A DNA stretch of 64,000 bases from Xenorhabdus sp014467285. GTDB taxonomy: Bacteria; Pseudomonadota; Gammaproteobacteria; Enterobacterales; Enterobacteriaceae. The position numbers were made by a program, and so were the translations under genes. Positions 1-9,336 of the stretch are shown one piece after another. The stretch is from assembly GCF_014467285.1 (NCBI RefSeq), contig NZ_NKHR01000004.1, positions 62,001 through 126,000 on the forward strand. The letters are read 5' to 3'. Within the stretch, counting starts at the first letter, position 1, and the number at the start of each line of letters is the position of its first letter. Under the pieces are notes generated by a model, which was given only the letters and a program-made list of their open reading frames with translations, ran no database searches and had not been told where the DNA came from.

Positions 1-103
1 CGTTATCAATCAGTGGCTGGCATGCGATCGCAATAGCTTCACGCCAATCTTTTGCACAGGAAACCCATTGGATAACGTCAGAAGTCAGTAAAGTTTTCAG
101 CAC
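1..103 (-). CDS. PTS sugar transporter subunit IIA, N-terminal part
   Basis: This is the 5' end of a minus-strand gene that leaves the window on the left. A GTG start at 103 follows a GAGGG ribosome site by seven bases and has a TGA stop directly upstream in frame. The 34 visible codons read VLKTLLTSDV then IQWVSCAKDWREAIAIAC and QPLIDN. The pattern I-x-W-V followed by D-W-R-x-A-I and A-C-x-P-L resembles the first helix region of IIA proteins of the SgcA/UlaC (fructose-mannitol IIA) family. Those proteins pass phosphate from HPr to a sugar-specific IIB. The phosphorylated histidine and the rest of the domain lie outside the window, so the sugar cannot be guessed. Confidence 0.6.
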   Translation of the reverse strand, partial: MLKTLLTSDVIQWVSCAKDWREAIAIACQPLIDN

Positions 104-226
104 TCAGTTTCCCTCAGCGAAATAGCCCAATGTATAAAAAGAATAGTCACTGAACCGATGGAAGGCGATAAAAAGCACAGTAATACGGAGCAAATCACAT
201 TTTGATATTTTCCCATCCTAAAAGCT

Positions 227-281
227 GATGCTTAATAAAGCATCGGATAAAAAAATCCCCAAACGGAATCGCCTGGGGATT
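227..281 (-). terminator. Tandem terminator hairpins after the BCCT transporter
   Basis: Read on the minus strand, the first hairpin pairs ATCCCC with GGGGAT around 255-280 and runs straight into a T tract at 250-255. A second perfect stem, GATGCTT/AAGCATC with a 4-nt loop, follows at 227-244. This fits a rho-independent stop for the transporter gene, whose stop codon is at 311, before the PTS gene promoter. Confidence 0.75.
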
Positions 282-310
282 GCTGGCTTTTTTGTTAATG
301 ATCGATTTTG

Positions 311-2305
311 TTAACGAACCAAATGCAAAAAGTGAATGTGTTTTTCGTATTGATCCAAAATATCATGAATGATCTGCTCTTGAGTCCAGCCCATTAAATC
401 GTAATCCTGCCCACCTTCTTTAAGGTAAACTTCCGCACGATAATATTTCTGCTCCTCGCTTCTTTCATCATCTTCAAAGCCAGCCAAGGCGAATGCAGGT
501 TGGATATAACCCCTTAGACGCACTTCATACACAAAATTGAGGTTTTCGCCAAAGTCCACTTCAAAATGAATGCGATCATCCATTTCATCATTGATCACAA
601 CAATTTTGTTCTGCTTCTCCAACTCTTCGGCTACCATTTCCATTGCTTTTTGGATGATTTCATTCATAAAACGTTTCACCTGCGAGCATTTAGGATAATA
701 GACGATGTTTCTCAATCTCCGTTGCCACGGAATTGGATTGCGGCTGGCTGGCGGCGCGATTGTGGTCATTTGCTGGCTATCTTTCTTGTATGCGTCAATC
801 CGTAAAGCTTTGAGTAAGCCATAGATGGATATCAATAAAATGGCCGAGAAAGGAAGCGCACTGGCGATCGTGACAGTCTGCAAGGCTGACAAGCCCCCTG
901 CAACCAATAATGCAATGGCAACAACCCCCATTAGCCCTGCCCAAAAGATCCTTTGCCAGACAGGTGTATGACTCGCCCCACCAGAAGCCAGTGTATCAAC
1001 CACCATTGCGCCTGAATCCGCTGAGGTAACAAAAAACATGACCACCATGACCATAGCAATGAATGACAAAACAGCAGGAAACGGGAAATGTTCCAAAAAG
1101 TTAAATAGCGCCAGAGAGACATCTGTCTGCACGATATGGGCTAACTCCTTTGCTCCTTTATTGGCAATCAGATCGATGGCGCTATTACCAAATGCCGTCA
1201 TCCACATCAGCGTGAATCCACTGGGTACAAACAAAACACCTGTCACAAATTCTCTGATTGTCCGGCCGCGGGAAACCCTCGCAATAAACATGCCAACGAA
1301 TGGAGACCACGATAACCACCATCCCCAGTACAGCAATGTCCAGCCGCCTAACCAATTACTGGATTTGGGCTCATAGGCATAAAGGTTAAACGTTTTGCTG
1401 ACAATTTCCGAAAGGTAACCCCCCGTGTTTTCCACAAAGGATTTCAGCAAGAGCACGGTTGGTCCCAAAACCACGACCAGAACCAATAATAAAACCGCTA
1501 AACCCAAATTCAATTCAGATAAAATGCGAATGCCTTTATCCAGACCGGAAACAACGGAAAGGGTAGCCAGTGCAGTAATCAGAATAATCAATACCACCTG
1601 CACTGTTTCATTAATAGGTAAATCAAACAGATGGTTAAGGCCCGCATTGACTTGAAGAACGCCATACCCCAAAGAGGTGGCAACACCAAATACAGTGCCA
1701 ATCACAGCAAAGATATCCACGGCATGACCAATCGGCCCATAAATTTTATCGCCGATAATCGGATACAAAGCAGAGCGCAGTGTTAAAGGTAAACCGTGCC
1801 GATAACTAAAAAATGCCAGAATTAAGGCCACAATCGCATAAATTGCCCAGGCATGAAGCCCCCAATGAAAGAAAGTCAATTTCATCGCTTGTTTGGCAGC
1901 AGCAATGCTTTCAGGCGTTCCCACCGGAGGGGATAAATAATGCATGACAGGTTCAGCCACGCCAAAAAACATAAGCCCGATCCCCATGCCCGCAGAGAAC
2001 AGCATGGCAAACCAAGAAAAATAACTGAAATCGGGTTCAGCATGGTCGGGGCCGAGTTTTATATTGCCGTATCTGGACAACCCCAGATAGGTGACCGCAA
2101 GTAAAATTAAAGCAACAGCAAGGATATAAAACCAACTGGCATTAACAAATATGTCCTGCTGTAAGGCCTTAAACCATCGGTCGGCAAGTTTGGGTTTCAA
2201 ACCAGCGAATGTCACCAGTGCAATGACTAAAAACGCCGAGAAGAAAAAAACTGGTGGGTTAATGGAAGTTTTAGTCTTTACCTGACCAGTATTATCTTGA
2301 CTCAT
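311..2305 (-). CDS. betT: BCCT-family betaine/choline/carnitine transporter, BetT-like
   Basis: A 664-residue secondary transporter of the BCCT family. It would bring quaternary-ammonium osmolytes through the inner membrane. About twelve membrane segments span residues 18-510. The Trp-rich family signature (WTLLYWGWWLSWSPFVG, then SRGRTIREF) lies near residue 330. A hydrophilic tail of about 150 residues, ending DILDQYEKHIHFLHLVR, matches the long C-terminal domain of E. coli BetT (677 aa), which senses osmotic stress there. The ATG follows AAGGATAATT. One oddity is the unwound helix motif at 106-110, which is GMGIG. E. coli BetT, as I recall it, carries Asp at the last position and Na+-coupled BetP carries Gly. 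Choline specificity and proton coupling are therefore uncertain although overall similarity is to BetT. No betIBA genes are nearby. Confidence 0.88.
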   Translation of the reverse strand: MSQDNTGQVKTKTSINPPVFFFSAFLVIALVTFAGLKPKLADRWFKALQQDIFVNASWFYILAVALILLAVTYLGLSRYGNIKLGPDHAEPDFSYFSWFAMLFSAGMGIGLMFFGVAEPVMHYLSPPVGTPESIAAAKQAMKLTFFHWGLHAWAIYAIVALILAFFSYRHGLPLTLRSALYPIIGDKIYGPIGHAVDIFAVIGTVFGVATSLGYGVLQVNAGLNHLFDLPINETVQVVLIILITALATLSVVSGLDKGIRILSELNLGLAVLLLVLVVVLGPTVLLLKSFVENTGGYLSEIVSKTFNLYAYEPKSSNWLGGWTLLYWGWWLSWSPFVGMFIARVSRGRTIREFVTGVLFVPSGFTLMWMTAFGNSAIDLIANKGAKELAHIVQTDVSLALFNFLEHFPFPAVLSFIAMVMVVMFFVTSADSGAMVVDTLASGGASHTPVWQRIFWAGLMGVVAIALLVAGGLSALQTVTIASALPFSAILLISIYGLLKALRIDAYKKDSQQMTTIAPPASRNPIPWQRRLRNIVYYPKCSQVKRFMNEIIQKAMEMVAEELEKQNKIVVINDEMDDRIHFEVDFGENLNFVYEVRLRGYIQPAFALAGFEDDERSEEQKYYRAEVYLKEGGQDYDLMGWTQEQIIHDILDQYEKHIHFLHLVR

Positions 2306-2662
2306 AATTATCCTTCAAAATTAATGTTCGACACTATCTCCTATTTACTCTAATAAGCAATTTTTGTAGAGATTTCTATAGGTTACATATAAACCCAATC
2401 AAGGGCTATATACCGTGCAGGTATCTTGTGATCATAATTAACTCAATTCACATAACGAGTCACCTTAACATAAAAATAAAAGCAACTGTACTTACAGAGG
2501 GATATATCGAATGGTGATGAAGGAAATTTCTATGATAGAATGAAAATCAGAAAAATTATGAACATCACAAAAATGTGCTTAAAATCTGGTTTTATAACAA
2601 TTAGTTAGTTAAATTACTCATTCAAGATTCACGTTAATTTAAATCCATTTGGCGTAATTATT
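2306..2662. other. AT-rich intergenic region upstream of the transporter
   Basis: This 357-bp region holds the promoter of the minus-strand transporter. It is strongly AT-rich. No gene, RNA or clear operator was seen. The transporter ribosome site AAGGAT lies just upstream of 2305. Confidence 0.5.
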
Positions 2663-3004
2663 TTGTCCAGATATAAAATAAAAAAACATGATAAGAAAAT
2701 ACTCAGTGAATTGCGTAAATTAGACAATTGTGCGCTTATAATATTTTTCACGATCCCTCTGATACTTTATCTTATCGGAGGAAAAGAACTTGCTAAAATT
2801 ATTCTCATTATTTGGCCTGTTTATATCCTCATTTATACATGGATATTTCGCAGATTATCTTCTCGTCTTCAAGAAAAAGGGATGCAGCAATTTGTCAATG
2901 GTACGCGAAGTCCATGTGCTTTTTACGGATTTTGCAAATCTATTTTTTACTTACTTATCTTTTTTCTTTTATTTATTTTGGTTCGTATCATCATTGGAAA
3001 GTAA
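2663..3004 (+). CDS. Small hypothetical membrane protein, start uncertain
   Basis: An unrecognised ORF of about 113 residues. The composition is membrane-like: a basic N-terminus (SRYKIKKHDKK), hydrophobic segments near residues 25-41 and 45-62, a cytoplasmic-looking stretch with RRLSSRLQEKG, and a third hydrophobic segment near 94-112. No ATG is available at the 5' end. The best start is a TTG at 2663 with no convincing ribosome site. The frame stays open back to a TAG at 2606, so an ATT start or a truncated 5' end is possible. It lies between the divergent transporter and the convergent nuo operon. It may be a real small membrane protein or a decayed gene. No function is assigned. Confidence 0.4.
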   Translation: MSRYKIKKHDKKILSELRKLDNCALIIFFTIPLILYLIGGKELAKIILIIWPVYILIYTWIFRRLSSRLQEKGMQQFVNGTRSPCAFYGFCKSIFYLLIFFLLFILVRIIIGK

Positions 3005-3016
3005 ACAACAAACCTC

Positions 3017-3053
3017 AAAAAAAAGACCCAGCCAACCATGACTGAGTCTTTAA
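3017..3053 (-). terminator. Rho-independent terminator of the nuo operon
   Basis: On the minus strand a nine-pair stem, AAGACTCAG/CTGGGTCTT with one G-T wobble, is followed by a run of seven or more T. It begins about 25 bases after the nuoN stop codon. It may also slow plus-strand transcription from the small ORF ending at 3004. Confidence 0.85.
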
Positions 3054-3076
3054 AGTTTCATTTTCAGATTATTATC

Positions 3077-4534
3077 TTACAAACCGCTTTTCGCTAGCTG
3101 AACAATATCAATTAACGGTTGTGGCCATACACCGAGGATCAGTACCAGTAATCCGGTAAGCAATACAACAATCCCGCCAGAGGTAAATGCCCAGTTATGT
3201 GGTGTATCGCGGTTCAGCGCTTTCGGTGCCGGCAGGTACAAACTCACCATCACACGTAGGTAGTAGTAAAGTCCAATCGCACTACCCAAAACAACTGCGC
3301 CAGTCAACCACCACAACCTTGCTTCAACACCCGTCGCGATAACGTAGAATTTACCGATAAAACCAAAGGTTAATGGTATCCCTGCCAGTGACAACATCAT
3401 GATAGTCATAACGGCTGACAGGATTGGCTTATGCCAGAACAAGCCACGATATGAGAAAAGTGAATCCGCATCCGGCCCTCTGTACGGGCTGGACATCAGG
3501 CTGACAACACCAAATGCCCCGATACTGGCAAGCAGATACCCCACCAAATAGACACCCGCCGTCTCTTCTGCCAATGCGTGATCTTTGATGGCAACCAGCA
3601 CCACCAGTAAATAGCCCAGATGTGCAATGGATGAGTAACCCAGCAGTCGCTTGATATTGCTTTGTGTCAGAGCCAGCAAGTTACCAAACAGGATAGAGGC
3701 AATAGCAATTACCGTCAGCGCAATACGCAGAGTTGCGCTATCCGTCACTGGTGCTTCAAGGAATAAACGCATAACCACAGCAAAGATAGCAACCTTGCTT
3801 GCCGTCGCCAGAAAGGTCGATACCGGTGCTGGCGCACCTTGATAAACATCCGGCGTCCACAGTTGGAAAGGCACAAGGGAAAGTTTAAAGCCCAATCCCA
3901 CAATCATCATGCCCAACCCTGCCAGAACCAGAGGCTCATGCAGCTTGCTGTCACTCAGGCTCTTACCCAGTGATGCGAAGGATAAGTCACCAGATTCTGC
4001 ATACAGCAGCGCGATACCGAAGAGCAAGAACGAAGATGCTGCCGCAGACAGCAGCATGTATTTGATACTTGCTTCCAGAGAACGCTTCTGGCGGTACGCA
4101 TAGCCCACTAAACCAAACAGTGGCAGGGTAATCAGTTCAATCCCGATAAACAGTGACGCCATATGATTAGCCGAAGAGAGCAGAATTCCTCCGACAGCAG
4201 CAATCAGCACCAGCAGATAAAACTCTTCTTTATTATCGGGGTAGTTCTCCAGCCATGAGTAGGCAAATGTCGCCGTTGCAAGGCTCGCAATCAGCACAAG
4301 TGCTGTATAGAACATCGCAAAACGATCTACATGAATCAGGGGCGTGACATCCATTGGCTCCTGCTGTCCCACAAAATAGAGAGAAAGCAGAGCCAGATTA
4401 AGACCAATTACCGTCAAGGCGACATTGGTGAAATGATCGCGTCGCCACGCAATGGACAGCATCACAACCACCACCGTCAATCCGACGATTAATAGCGGCA
4501 ACAGTGCGATCAATTGTTCAGAAGTTATTGTCAT
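3077..4534 (-). CDS. nuoN: NADH-quinone oxidoreductase subunit N
   Basis: Last gene of the complex I operon, 485 residues, the same length as E. coli NuoN. It is an antiporter-like membrane subunit (ND2 homologue) with about 14 transmembrane helices and forms part of the proton-pumping arm. Family motifs seen include KLSLVPFQLWTPDVYQGAP near the middle, with the conserved lysine of the broken helix, and NIKRLLGYSSIAHLGY after it. The N-terminus MTITSEQLIALLPLLIVGLT matches the family. It lies 6 bp downstream of nuoM, so the two are almost certainly cotranscribed and translationally linked. Confidence 0.97.
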   Translation of the reverse strand: MTITSEQLIALLPLLIVGLTVVVVMLSIAWRRDHFTNVALTVIGLNLALLSLYFVGQQEPMDVTPLIHVDRFAMFYTALVLIASLATATFAYSWLENYPDNKEEFYLLVLIAAVGGILLSSANHMASLFIGIELITLPLFGLVGYAYRQKRSLEASIKYMLLSAAASSFLLFGIALLYAESGDLSFASLGKSLSDSKLHEPLVLAGLGMMIVGLGFKLSLVPFQLWTPDVYQGAPAPVSTFLATASKVAIFAVVMRLFLEAPVTDSATLRIALTVIAIASILFGNLLALTQSNIKRLLGYSSIAHLGYLLVVLVAIKDHALAEETAGVYLVGYLLASIGAFGVVSLMSSPYRGPDADSLFSYRGLFWHKPILSAVMTIMMLSLAGIPLTFGFIGKFYVIATGVEARLWWLTGAVVLGSAIGLYYYLRVMVSLYLPAPKALNRDTPHNWAFTSGGIVVLLTGLLVLILGVWPQPLIDIVQLAKSGL

Positions 4535-4540
4535 GGCGAA

Positions 4541-6061
4541 TTACGGCCTTGTAGTTAAAAGTGAAGCTGAATACCAATTCTGGATGTTACTCATCGCTGC
4601 GGCAGAGGTATCAAGGACTGGCTGCGGGTAAACACCCAAAATCACCAGCAAGACAACCAGCAGCAGCAAAATGGAGATTTCACGAGCATCCATCTGCGGC
4701 AAGGGTTTATCGGTTTTCGGCGTTCCGTAATAAGCTTTCTGCATCAGATACAGCGCGTAAACAGACGCAAAAACCAAACCAAATACGGATACCGTAGTAA
4801 TCAGAGTGAATTTGCTGAAGCTACCAAACAGGATCATGAATTCACCGACGAAGTTACCGGTTCCCGGCATACCCAACGTCGCTACCGCGAAAAACAGGGA
4901 TATCGCAGGCAGAAGTTGAATTCTTCCCCATAGACCGCCCATTTGACGCATGTCACGAGTATGCAGGCGTTCATATAACTGACCACACAGAATGAACAGA
5001 CCGGCAGCCGATAGGCCATGTGCAATCATCTGAATTACCGCTCCCTGATAAGCCAGTTGGCTACCGGTATAGATAGCGATAAGTACGAATCCCATATGGG
5101 AAACACTGGTATAAGCAATCAGGCGTTTGATGTCAGTCTGACTAAAGGCCATCCATGCACCGTAGAAGATGCCAATGACACCCAACCACATCGCAATCGG
5201 CGCAAAATCCGCAGAAGCTTGTGGAAACAGGGGTAAACTGAAACGTAACAGACCATATGCCGCGGTTTTCAACAAGATCCCCGCGAGGTCAACTGAACCC
5301 GCTGTTGGAGCCTGACTATGGGCATCCGGCAACCAACCGTGCAAAGGAACAACCGGCATTTTCACTGCGAATGCAATGAAGAAGCCCAACATCAACAAAT
5401 ATTGGATGGTATATGACATCGGCGTATTCAACAGTTTTTCATAGTTGAATGACCATTCACCCGTTGCATCATGGTGAATGAAGGCCAACGCCAGAATCGA
5501 AATCAACATCACCAGACCACTGGCTTGGGTATAGATGAAGAATTTCGTTGCCGCCGTGATACGAGTTTTACCTTCTGAACCTCTATGACCCCAAAGTGCG
5601 ATCAAGAAGTACATCGGTACCAGCATCACTTCCCAGAAGAAGAAGAACAGGAACAGGTCGATGGCAAGGAAGACCCCCATCACACCACCGAGTATCCACA
5701 ACAAGTTCAGGTGGAAGAACCCTTGGTATGGCTGGTTTTCATTCCACGAACAGAGGATAGCCATCAACCCCAGTAATGCAGTCAATACCACCATCAGCAA
5801 GGACAGACCATCCAGTGCCAGATGAATGCTAATGCCAAAACGTGGGATCCACGGAAGCAGGAACTCTGATTGCCACTGTGGAATACCCTGAGGGTTGGTG
5901 AGTGTATAACCGCCCTGTAACCACAGTTGCAGGGAAAGTAACAACGTCAGCCCCATCGCCAGAAGCGCTATCCAACGCGGCATACGAGTGCCGAAGCGCT
6001 CCGCCTGCCAGCACAGCAGGCCTCCGATGAAGGGCAGTAGAATTAGCCAAGGTAATAGCAT
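4541..6061 (-). CDS. nuoM: NADH-quinone oxidoreductase subunit M
   Basis: Antiporter-like membrane subunit of complex I (ND4 homologue), 506 residues against 509 in E. coli. About 14 helices are expected. Conserved stretches are MPVVPLHGWLPDAHSQAPTA, with the lysine just before it (FAVKMPVVP), and TDIKRLIAYTSVSHMGFVL. These are proton-channel elements shared with NuoL and NuoN. The glutamate in FFFFFWEVMLVPMYFLIALWG lies in the helix 5 motif conserved for pumping. The gene starts 19 bp after nuoL. Confidence 0.97.
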   Translation of the reverse strand: MLLPWLILLPFIGGLLCWQAERFGTRMPRWIALLAMGLTLLLSLQLWLQGGYTLTNPQGIPQWQSEFLLPWIPRFGISIHLALDGLSLLMVVLTALLGLMAILCSWNENQPYQGFFHLNLLWILGGVMGVFLAIDLFLFFFFWEVMLVPMYFLIALWGHRGSEGKTRITAATKFFIYTQASGLVMLISILALAFIHHDATGEWSFNYEKLLNTPMSYTIQYLLMLGFFIAFAVKMPVVPLHGWLPDAHSQAPTAGSVDLAGILLKTAAYGLLRFSLPLFPQASADFAPIAMWLGVIGIFYGAWMAFSQTDIKRLIAYTSVSHMGFVLIAIYTGSQLAYQGAVIQMIAHGLSAAGLFILCGQLYERLHTRDMRQMGGLWGRIQLLPAISLFFAVATLGMPGTGNFVGEFMILFGSFSKFTLITTVSVFGLVFASVYALYLMQKAYYGTPKTDKPLPQMDAREISILLLLVVLLVILGVYPQPVLDTSAAAMSNIQNWYSASLLTTRP

Positions 6062-6080
6062 GGCGCAATGTGTCCCTTAA

Positions 6081-7940
6081 TTAAACCAAAAGCAGCAGAG
6101 CTAAAACCAGCACTGCACCCAACCCCATAGAGGTAGCGTACCAACGGACTTGTCCGTTCTCACTCCAACGCAGCCCTTTATTACCCCAACGGGATAATAT
6201 GGCTGGAATGTTCATCAGTGAGTTCAAAGGATCATTCTGCAACAAGCGGGTAATACCTTTGAATGGTTTCACGAATACCCAGTCATACAGCGCATCAAAT
6301 CCCCAAGCATGGAACCACCATGTGGAAAAGAAACGCCCCGGCGCACTGTTTGCAGTGGCATTGACCACATTGCGTTTGCCAAGATACAGCGCTGCCGCCA
6401 GCAAAATACCGACAACGGCAACGACGCCAGAAACAATTTCCAGTGTCACTTTGCCATCATGTCCTGCATTGCTTTCTGGCAAAACGCCCGTCAGAGGTAG
6501 CGCAATTAACGCGCCAACAAAGGTGGACAGCACCAACAATACTGACAATGGTAAAGTGTGGGTAATGCCTTTAACTGGATGAGCATGGGTATTTTCTTCA
6601 CCGTGGAACACAATGAAGATCATGCGGAAGGTGTACAAGGAGGTCATCAATGCCCCAGCCAACCCTGCCAGCATCAGGTTCATATGACCATTTGCCAGTG
6701 CGCCCCACAAGATTTCATCTTTACTGTAGAAACCTGCGGTTAACAATGGCAATGCCGACAGTGCCGATCCACCGACAAGGAAACAGACATAAACAAACGG
6801 AATGCGCTTGCTCAAGCCACCCATTTTGAAGATGTTCTGTTCATGGTGGCAGGCCAGAATCACAGAGCCGGAAGCCAGGAACAGCAATGCCTTAAAGAAT
6901 GCGTGGGTCATTAAGTGGAAGATAGCGGCATCCCAGGCTTGTACTCCCAGCGCCAAAAACATGTAACCAATCTGGCTCATGGTTGAATAAGCCAGTACCC
7001 GTTTGATATCCGTCTGTACCAGCGCAGCGAAACCAGCCAGTAACAAAGTCACTGCACCAATCACACCGACCAAATGCAGAACATCTGGTGCCATTAAGAA
7101 CAAGGCATGGCTGCGGGCAATCAGATAAACACCCGCGGTTACCATCGTAGCCGCATGGATCAGTGCAGAAACGGGGGTCGGGCCAGCCATCGCATCTGCC
7201 AACCATGTTTGCAATGGCAATTGCGCTGATTTACCGACAGCACCACCCAGAATCATCAGGGTTGCCCAAGTGATCGCCGTGGAACCTGCTTCAATATGTT
7301 GTGGAGCCAATACCGCCAGTTCGCGGAAACTCAACGTCCCCAATTGGTCGTAAAGGATAAACATCCCAATGGCAAGGAACACGTCACCCACACGGGTCAC
7401 GATGAAGGCTTTCATTGCCGCAGCACCATTGGCCGGGGTTTTGTAGTAGAAACCGATCAGCAGGTAACTGCACAGACCTACCCCTTCCCAACCGAGATAC
7501 ATTAACAGCATGTTATCTGCCAGCACCAATACCACCATGCTGGCGATAAACAGGTTGGTATACGCGAAGAAGCGAGAATAACCCTCTTCACCACGCATGT
7601 ACCATGAGGCGTAAATGTGGATCAAGAAACCAATGCCGGTCACCACACCCAACATAGTCAGTGACAGCCCATCCAGTACCAGATTCACGGGGATGCTGAA
7701 ATTATCCACGTCCATCCAGTTCCACAATGTCTGGCTGTAAACCAGCCCCCCTGCTTCATTCTGGGAAAGGCTATTTTGGGAAAAGAAATCGATCCCTGCC
7801 CAAAGCGTAACCAGAGCTGCCAGCCCAACAGAACCGATCCCAATAGTGGCTGACAGATTTTCAGACCAGCGGCCACGGGAGAATGCTAATAGCAAAAACC
7901 CCAGCAGTGGCAACAGAATTGTTAAATAGAGTAAGTTCAT
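6081..7940 (-). CDS. nuoL: NADH-quinone oxidoreductase subunit L
   Basis: Largest membrane subunit of complex I (ND5 homologue), 619 residues against 613 in E. coli. It sits at the distal end of the membrane arm and carries a long lateral helix at its C-terminus. Motifs seen: NMLLMYLGWEGVGLCSYLLI (helix 5 glutamate), GKSAQLPLQTWLADAMAGPT (broken-helix lysine) and TDIKRVLAYSTMSQIGYMF. The start codon overlaps the nuoK stop by 4 bp (7937-7940), which suggests translational coupling. Confidence 0.97.
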   Translation of the reverse strand: MNLLYLTILLPLLGFLLLAFSRGRWSENLSATIGIGSVGLAALVTLWAGIDFFSQNSLSQNEAGGLVYSQTLWNWMDVDNFSIPVNLVLDGLSLTMLGVVTGIGFLIHIYASWYMRGEEGYSRFFAYTNLFIASMVVLVLADNMLLMYLGWEGVGLCSYLLIGFYYKTPANGAAAMKAFIVTRVGDVFLAIGMFILYDQLGTLSFRELAVLAPQHIEAGSTAITWATLMILGGAVGKSAQLPLQTWLADAMAGPTPVSALIHAATMVTAGVYLIARSHALFLMAPDVLHLVGVIGAVTLLLAGFAALVQTDIKRVLAYSTMSQIGYMFLALGVQAWDAAIFHLMTHAFFKALLFLASGSVILACHHEQNIFKMGGLSKRIPFVYVCFLVGGSALSALPLLTAGFYSKDEILWGALANGHMNLMLAGLAGALMTSLYTFRMIFIVFHGEENTHAHPVKGITHTLPLSVLLVLSTFVGALIALPLTGVLPESNAGHDGKVTLEIVSGVVAVVGILLAAALYLGKRNVVNATANSAPGRFFSTWWFHAWGFDALYDWVFVKPFKGITRLLQNDPLNSLMNIPAILSRWGNKGLRWSENGQVRWYATSMGLGAVLVLALLLLV

Positions 7941-8239
7941 CCGCGCATCTCACTGACTGTATCAATATTCAGGTTCTGGCGACGACGGTGCAACTGTAGT
8001 AACAGTGCCAAACCGATACTCGCCTCGGCTGCTGCCAGAGTAATGGCCAAAATGTACATTACCTGACCATCAGGCTGGAGCCAGTAGCTGCCGGCAACCA
8101 CAAATGCCAGCGCTGAAGCATTGATCATAATTTCCAGCCCGATCAGCATGAATAACAGGTTGCGGCGGATAATCAGGCAAGCGAAGCCCAACGTAAATAA
8201 AATAGCCGCCAGAATAAGACCATGGTGTAACGCTATCAT
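7937..8239 (-). CDS. nuoK: NADH-quinone oxidoreductase subunit K
   Basis: A 100-residue, three-helix membrane subunit of complex I (ND4L homologue), the same length as in E. coli. Glutamates buried in helices 2 and 3 (LIGLEIMINA and LAAAEASIGLALLL) belong to the proton path near the quinone end. It overlaps nuoL and nuoJ by 4 bp each, the usual tight packing of this operon. Confidence 0.96.
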   Translation of the reverse strand: MIALHHGLILAAILFTLGFACLIIRRNLLFMLIGLEIMINASALAFVVAGSYWLQPDGQVMYILAITLAAAEASIGLALLLQLHRRRQNLNIDTVSEMRG

Positions 8240-8766
8240 TGTTGGTCCTCCACTCGATTGCTGAGCACTTCACCTTGTCTATTTTCACGGCCAACGTGGT
8301 AAGCCACCACCATTCCCGCCAGAAGCAGCAAAGATGCCAGCTCAACGGCCAGAACATAAGGGCCAAACAAGCTGATGCCCACTTCTTTAGCACTGACCAC
8401 TTCACCGCTAATTTCAGCAGATGGCAGCGTACTGATGGCATAACTCAACACAATCAGCAGTACGATAGAGAGAATAGACGGGCCGATCCAAGCCCGGGGC
8501 TGTAACCATGCCCGCTCCTGCTCGACAACCGATTTCCCTAAATTCAGCATCATTACAACGAAAACGAACAACACCATGATCGCACCCGCGTAAACGATGA
8601 TCTCCAGTGCACCAGCGAAATAAGCACCCAGTGAAAAAAACACAACAGACAGTGCCAGCAAGGAGATAACCAGGTACAACAGCGCATGTACCGGATTGGT
8701 ATGGGTTACCACTCTGAGTGTTGCGAGAATAGCAACCAGCCCTGCGACATAAAATGTAAATTCCAT
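8236..8766 (-). CDS. nuoJ: NADH-quinone oxidoreductase subunit J
   Basis: Membrane subunit of complex I (ND6 homologue), 176 residues, slightly shorter than E. coli NuoJ (184). Five helices are expected. The segment GALEIIVYAGAIMVLFVFVVM contains the glycine-rich third helix with the pi-bulge that moves during turnover. The C-terminal tail (GRENRQGEVLSNRVEDQQ) is hydrophilic. It is separated by 12 bp from nuoI and overlaps nuoK by 4 bp. Confidence 0.96.
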   Translation of the reverse strand: MEFTFYVAGLVAILATLRVVTHTNPVHALLYLVISLLALSVVFFSLGAYFAGALEIIVYAGAIMVLFVFVVMMLNLGKSVVEQERAWLQPRAWIGPSILSIVLLIVLSYAISTLPSAEISGEVVSAKEVGISLFGPYVLAVELASLLLLAGMVVAYHVGRENRQGEVLSNRVEDQQ

Positions 8767-8778
8767 GAATATCGCTCC

Positions 8779-9321
8779 TTATGGCAACAGGCTTTTAACG
8801 TCGATAGGCTTGGCTTCGTTGTCGCCTTCACCTTTATCTTTGCCGTCAATCGCCATACCTGTCTTACGGTAAAAGTTATAGTCAGGATATTTGCCCGGCC
8901 CTGAAATGAGCAGGTCTTCTTTTTCATACACCAGATCCTGACGCTTGAATTCACCCAACTCAAAATCCGGCGTCAACTGGATAGCGGTAGTTGGGCACGC
9001 TTCTTCACACAAGCCGCAGAAGATGCAACGAGAGAAGTTAACGCGGAAGAATTCAGGATACCAACGACCATCTTTATGCTCGGCTTTTTGCAGGGAAATA
9101 CACCCTACAGGGCACACCGCCGCACACAAGTTACAGGCAACACAACGCTCTTCACCGTCTGGATCACGCGTCAGAACGATGCGCCCACGGTAACGGGGTG
9201 GCAGATAAACCGGCTCTTCCGGATACATTTTTGTTTCGCGTTTATGGAAGGCATGAAGCCCTATCATCCAAATACTGCGTACCTGGGTGGCGAAACCGAC
9301 CACTAACTCTTTCAATGTCAT
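8779..9321 (-). CDS. nuoI: NADH-quinone oxidoreductase subunit I (two 4Fe-4S clusters)
   Basis: Peripheral ferredoxin-like subunit, 180 residues as in E. coli. It holds clusters N6a and N6b, which pass electrons from NuoG towards NuoB. The two ligand sets are plain: Cys60, 63, 66 with Cys74 (CVACNLC...CPVGC) and Cys99, 102, 105 with Cys109 (CIFCGLCEEAC). The N-terminal amphipathic helix anchors it next to NuoH, whose gene lies just upstream. Confidence 0.97.
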   Translation of the reverse strand: MTLKELVVGFATQVRSIWMIGLHAFHKRETKMYPEEPVYLPPRYRGRIVLTRDPDGEERCVACNLCAAVCPVGCISLQKAEHKDGRWYPEFFRVNFSRCIFCGLCEEACPTTAIQLTPDFELGEFKRQDLVYEKEDLLISGPGKYPDYNFYRKTGMAIDGKDKGEGDNEAKPIDVKSLLP

Positions 9322-9336
9322 GGTTCAATCACCCCT

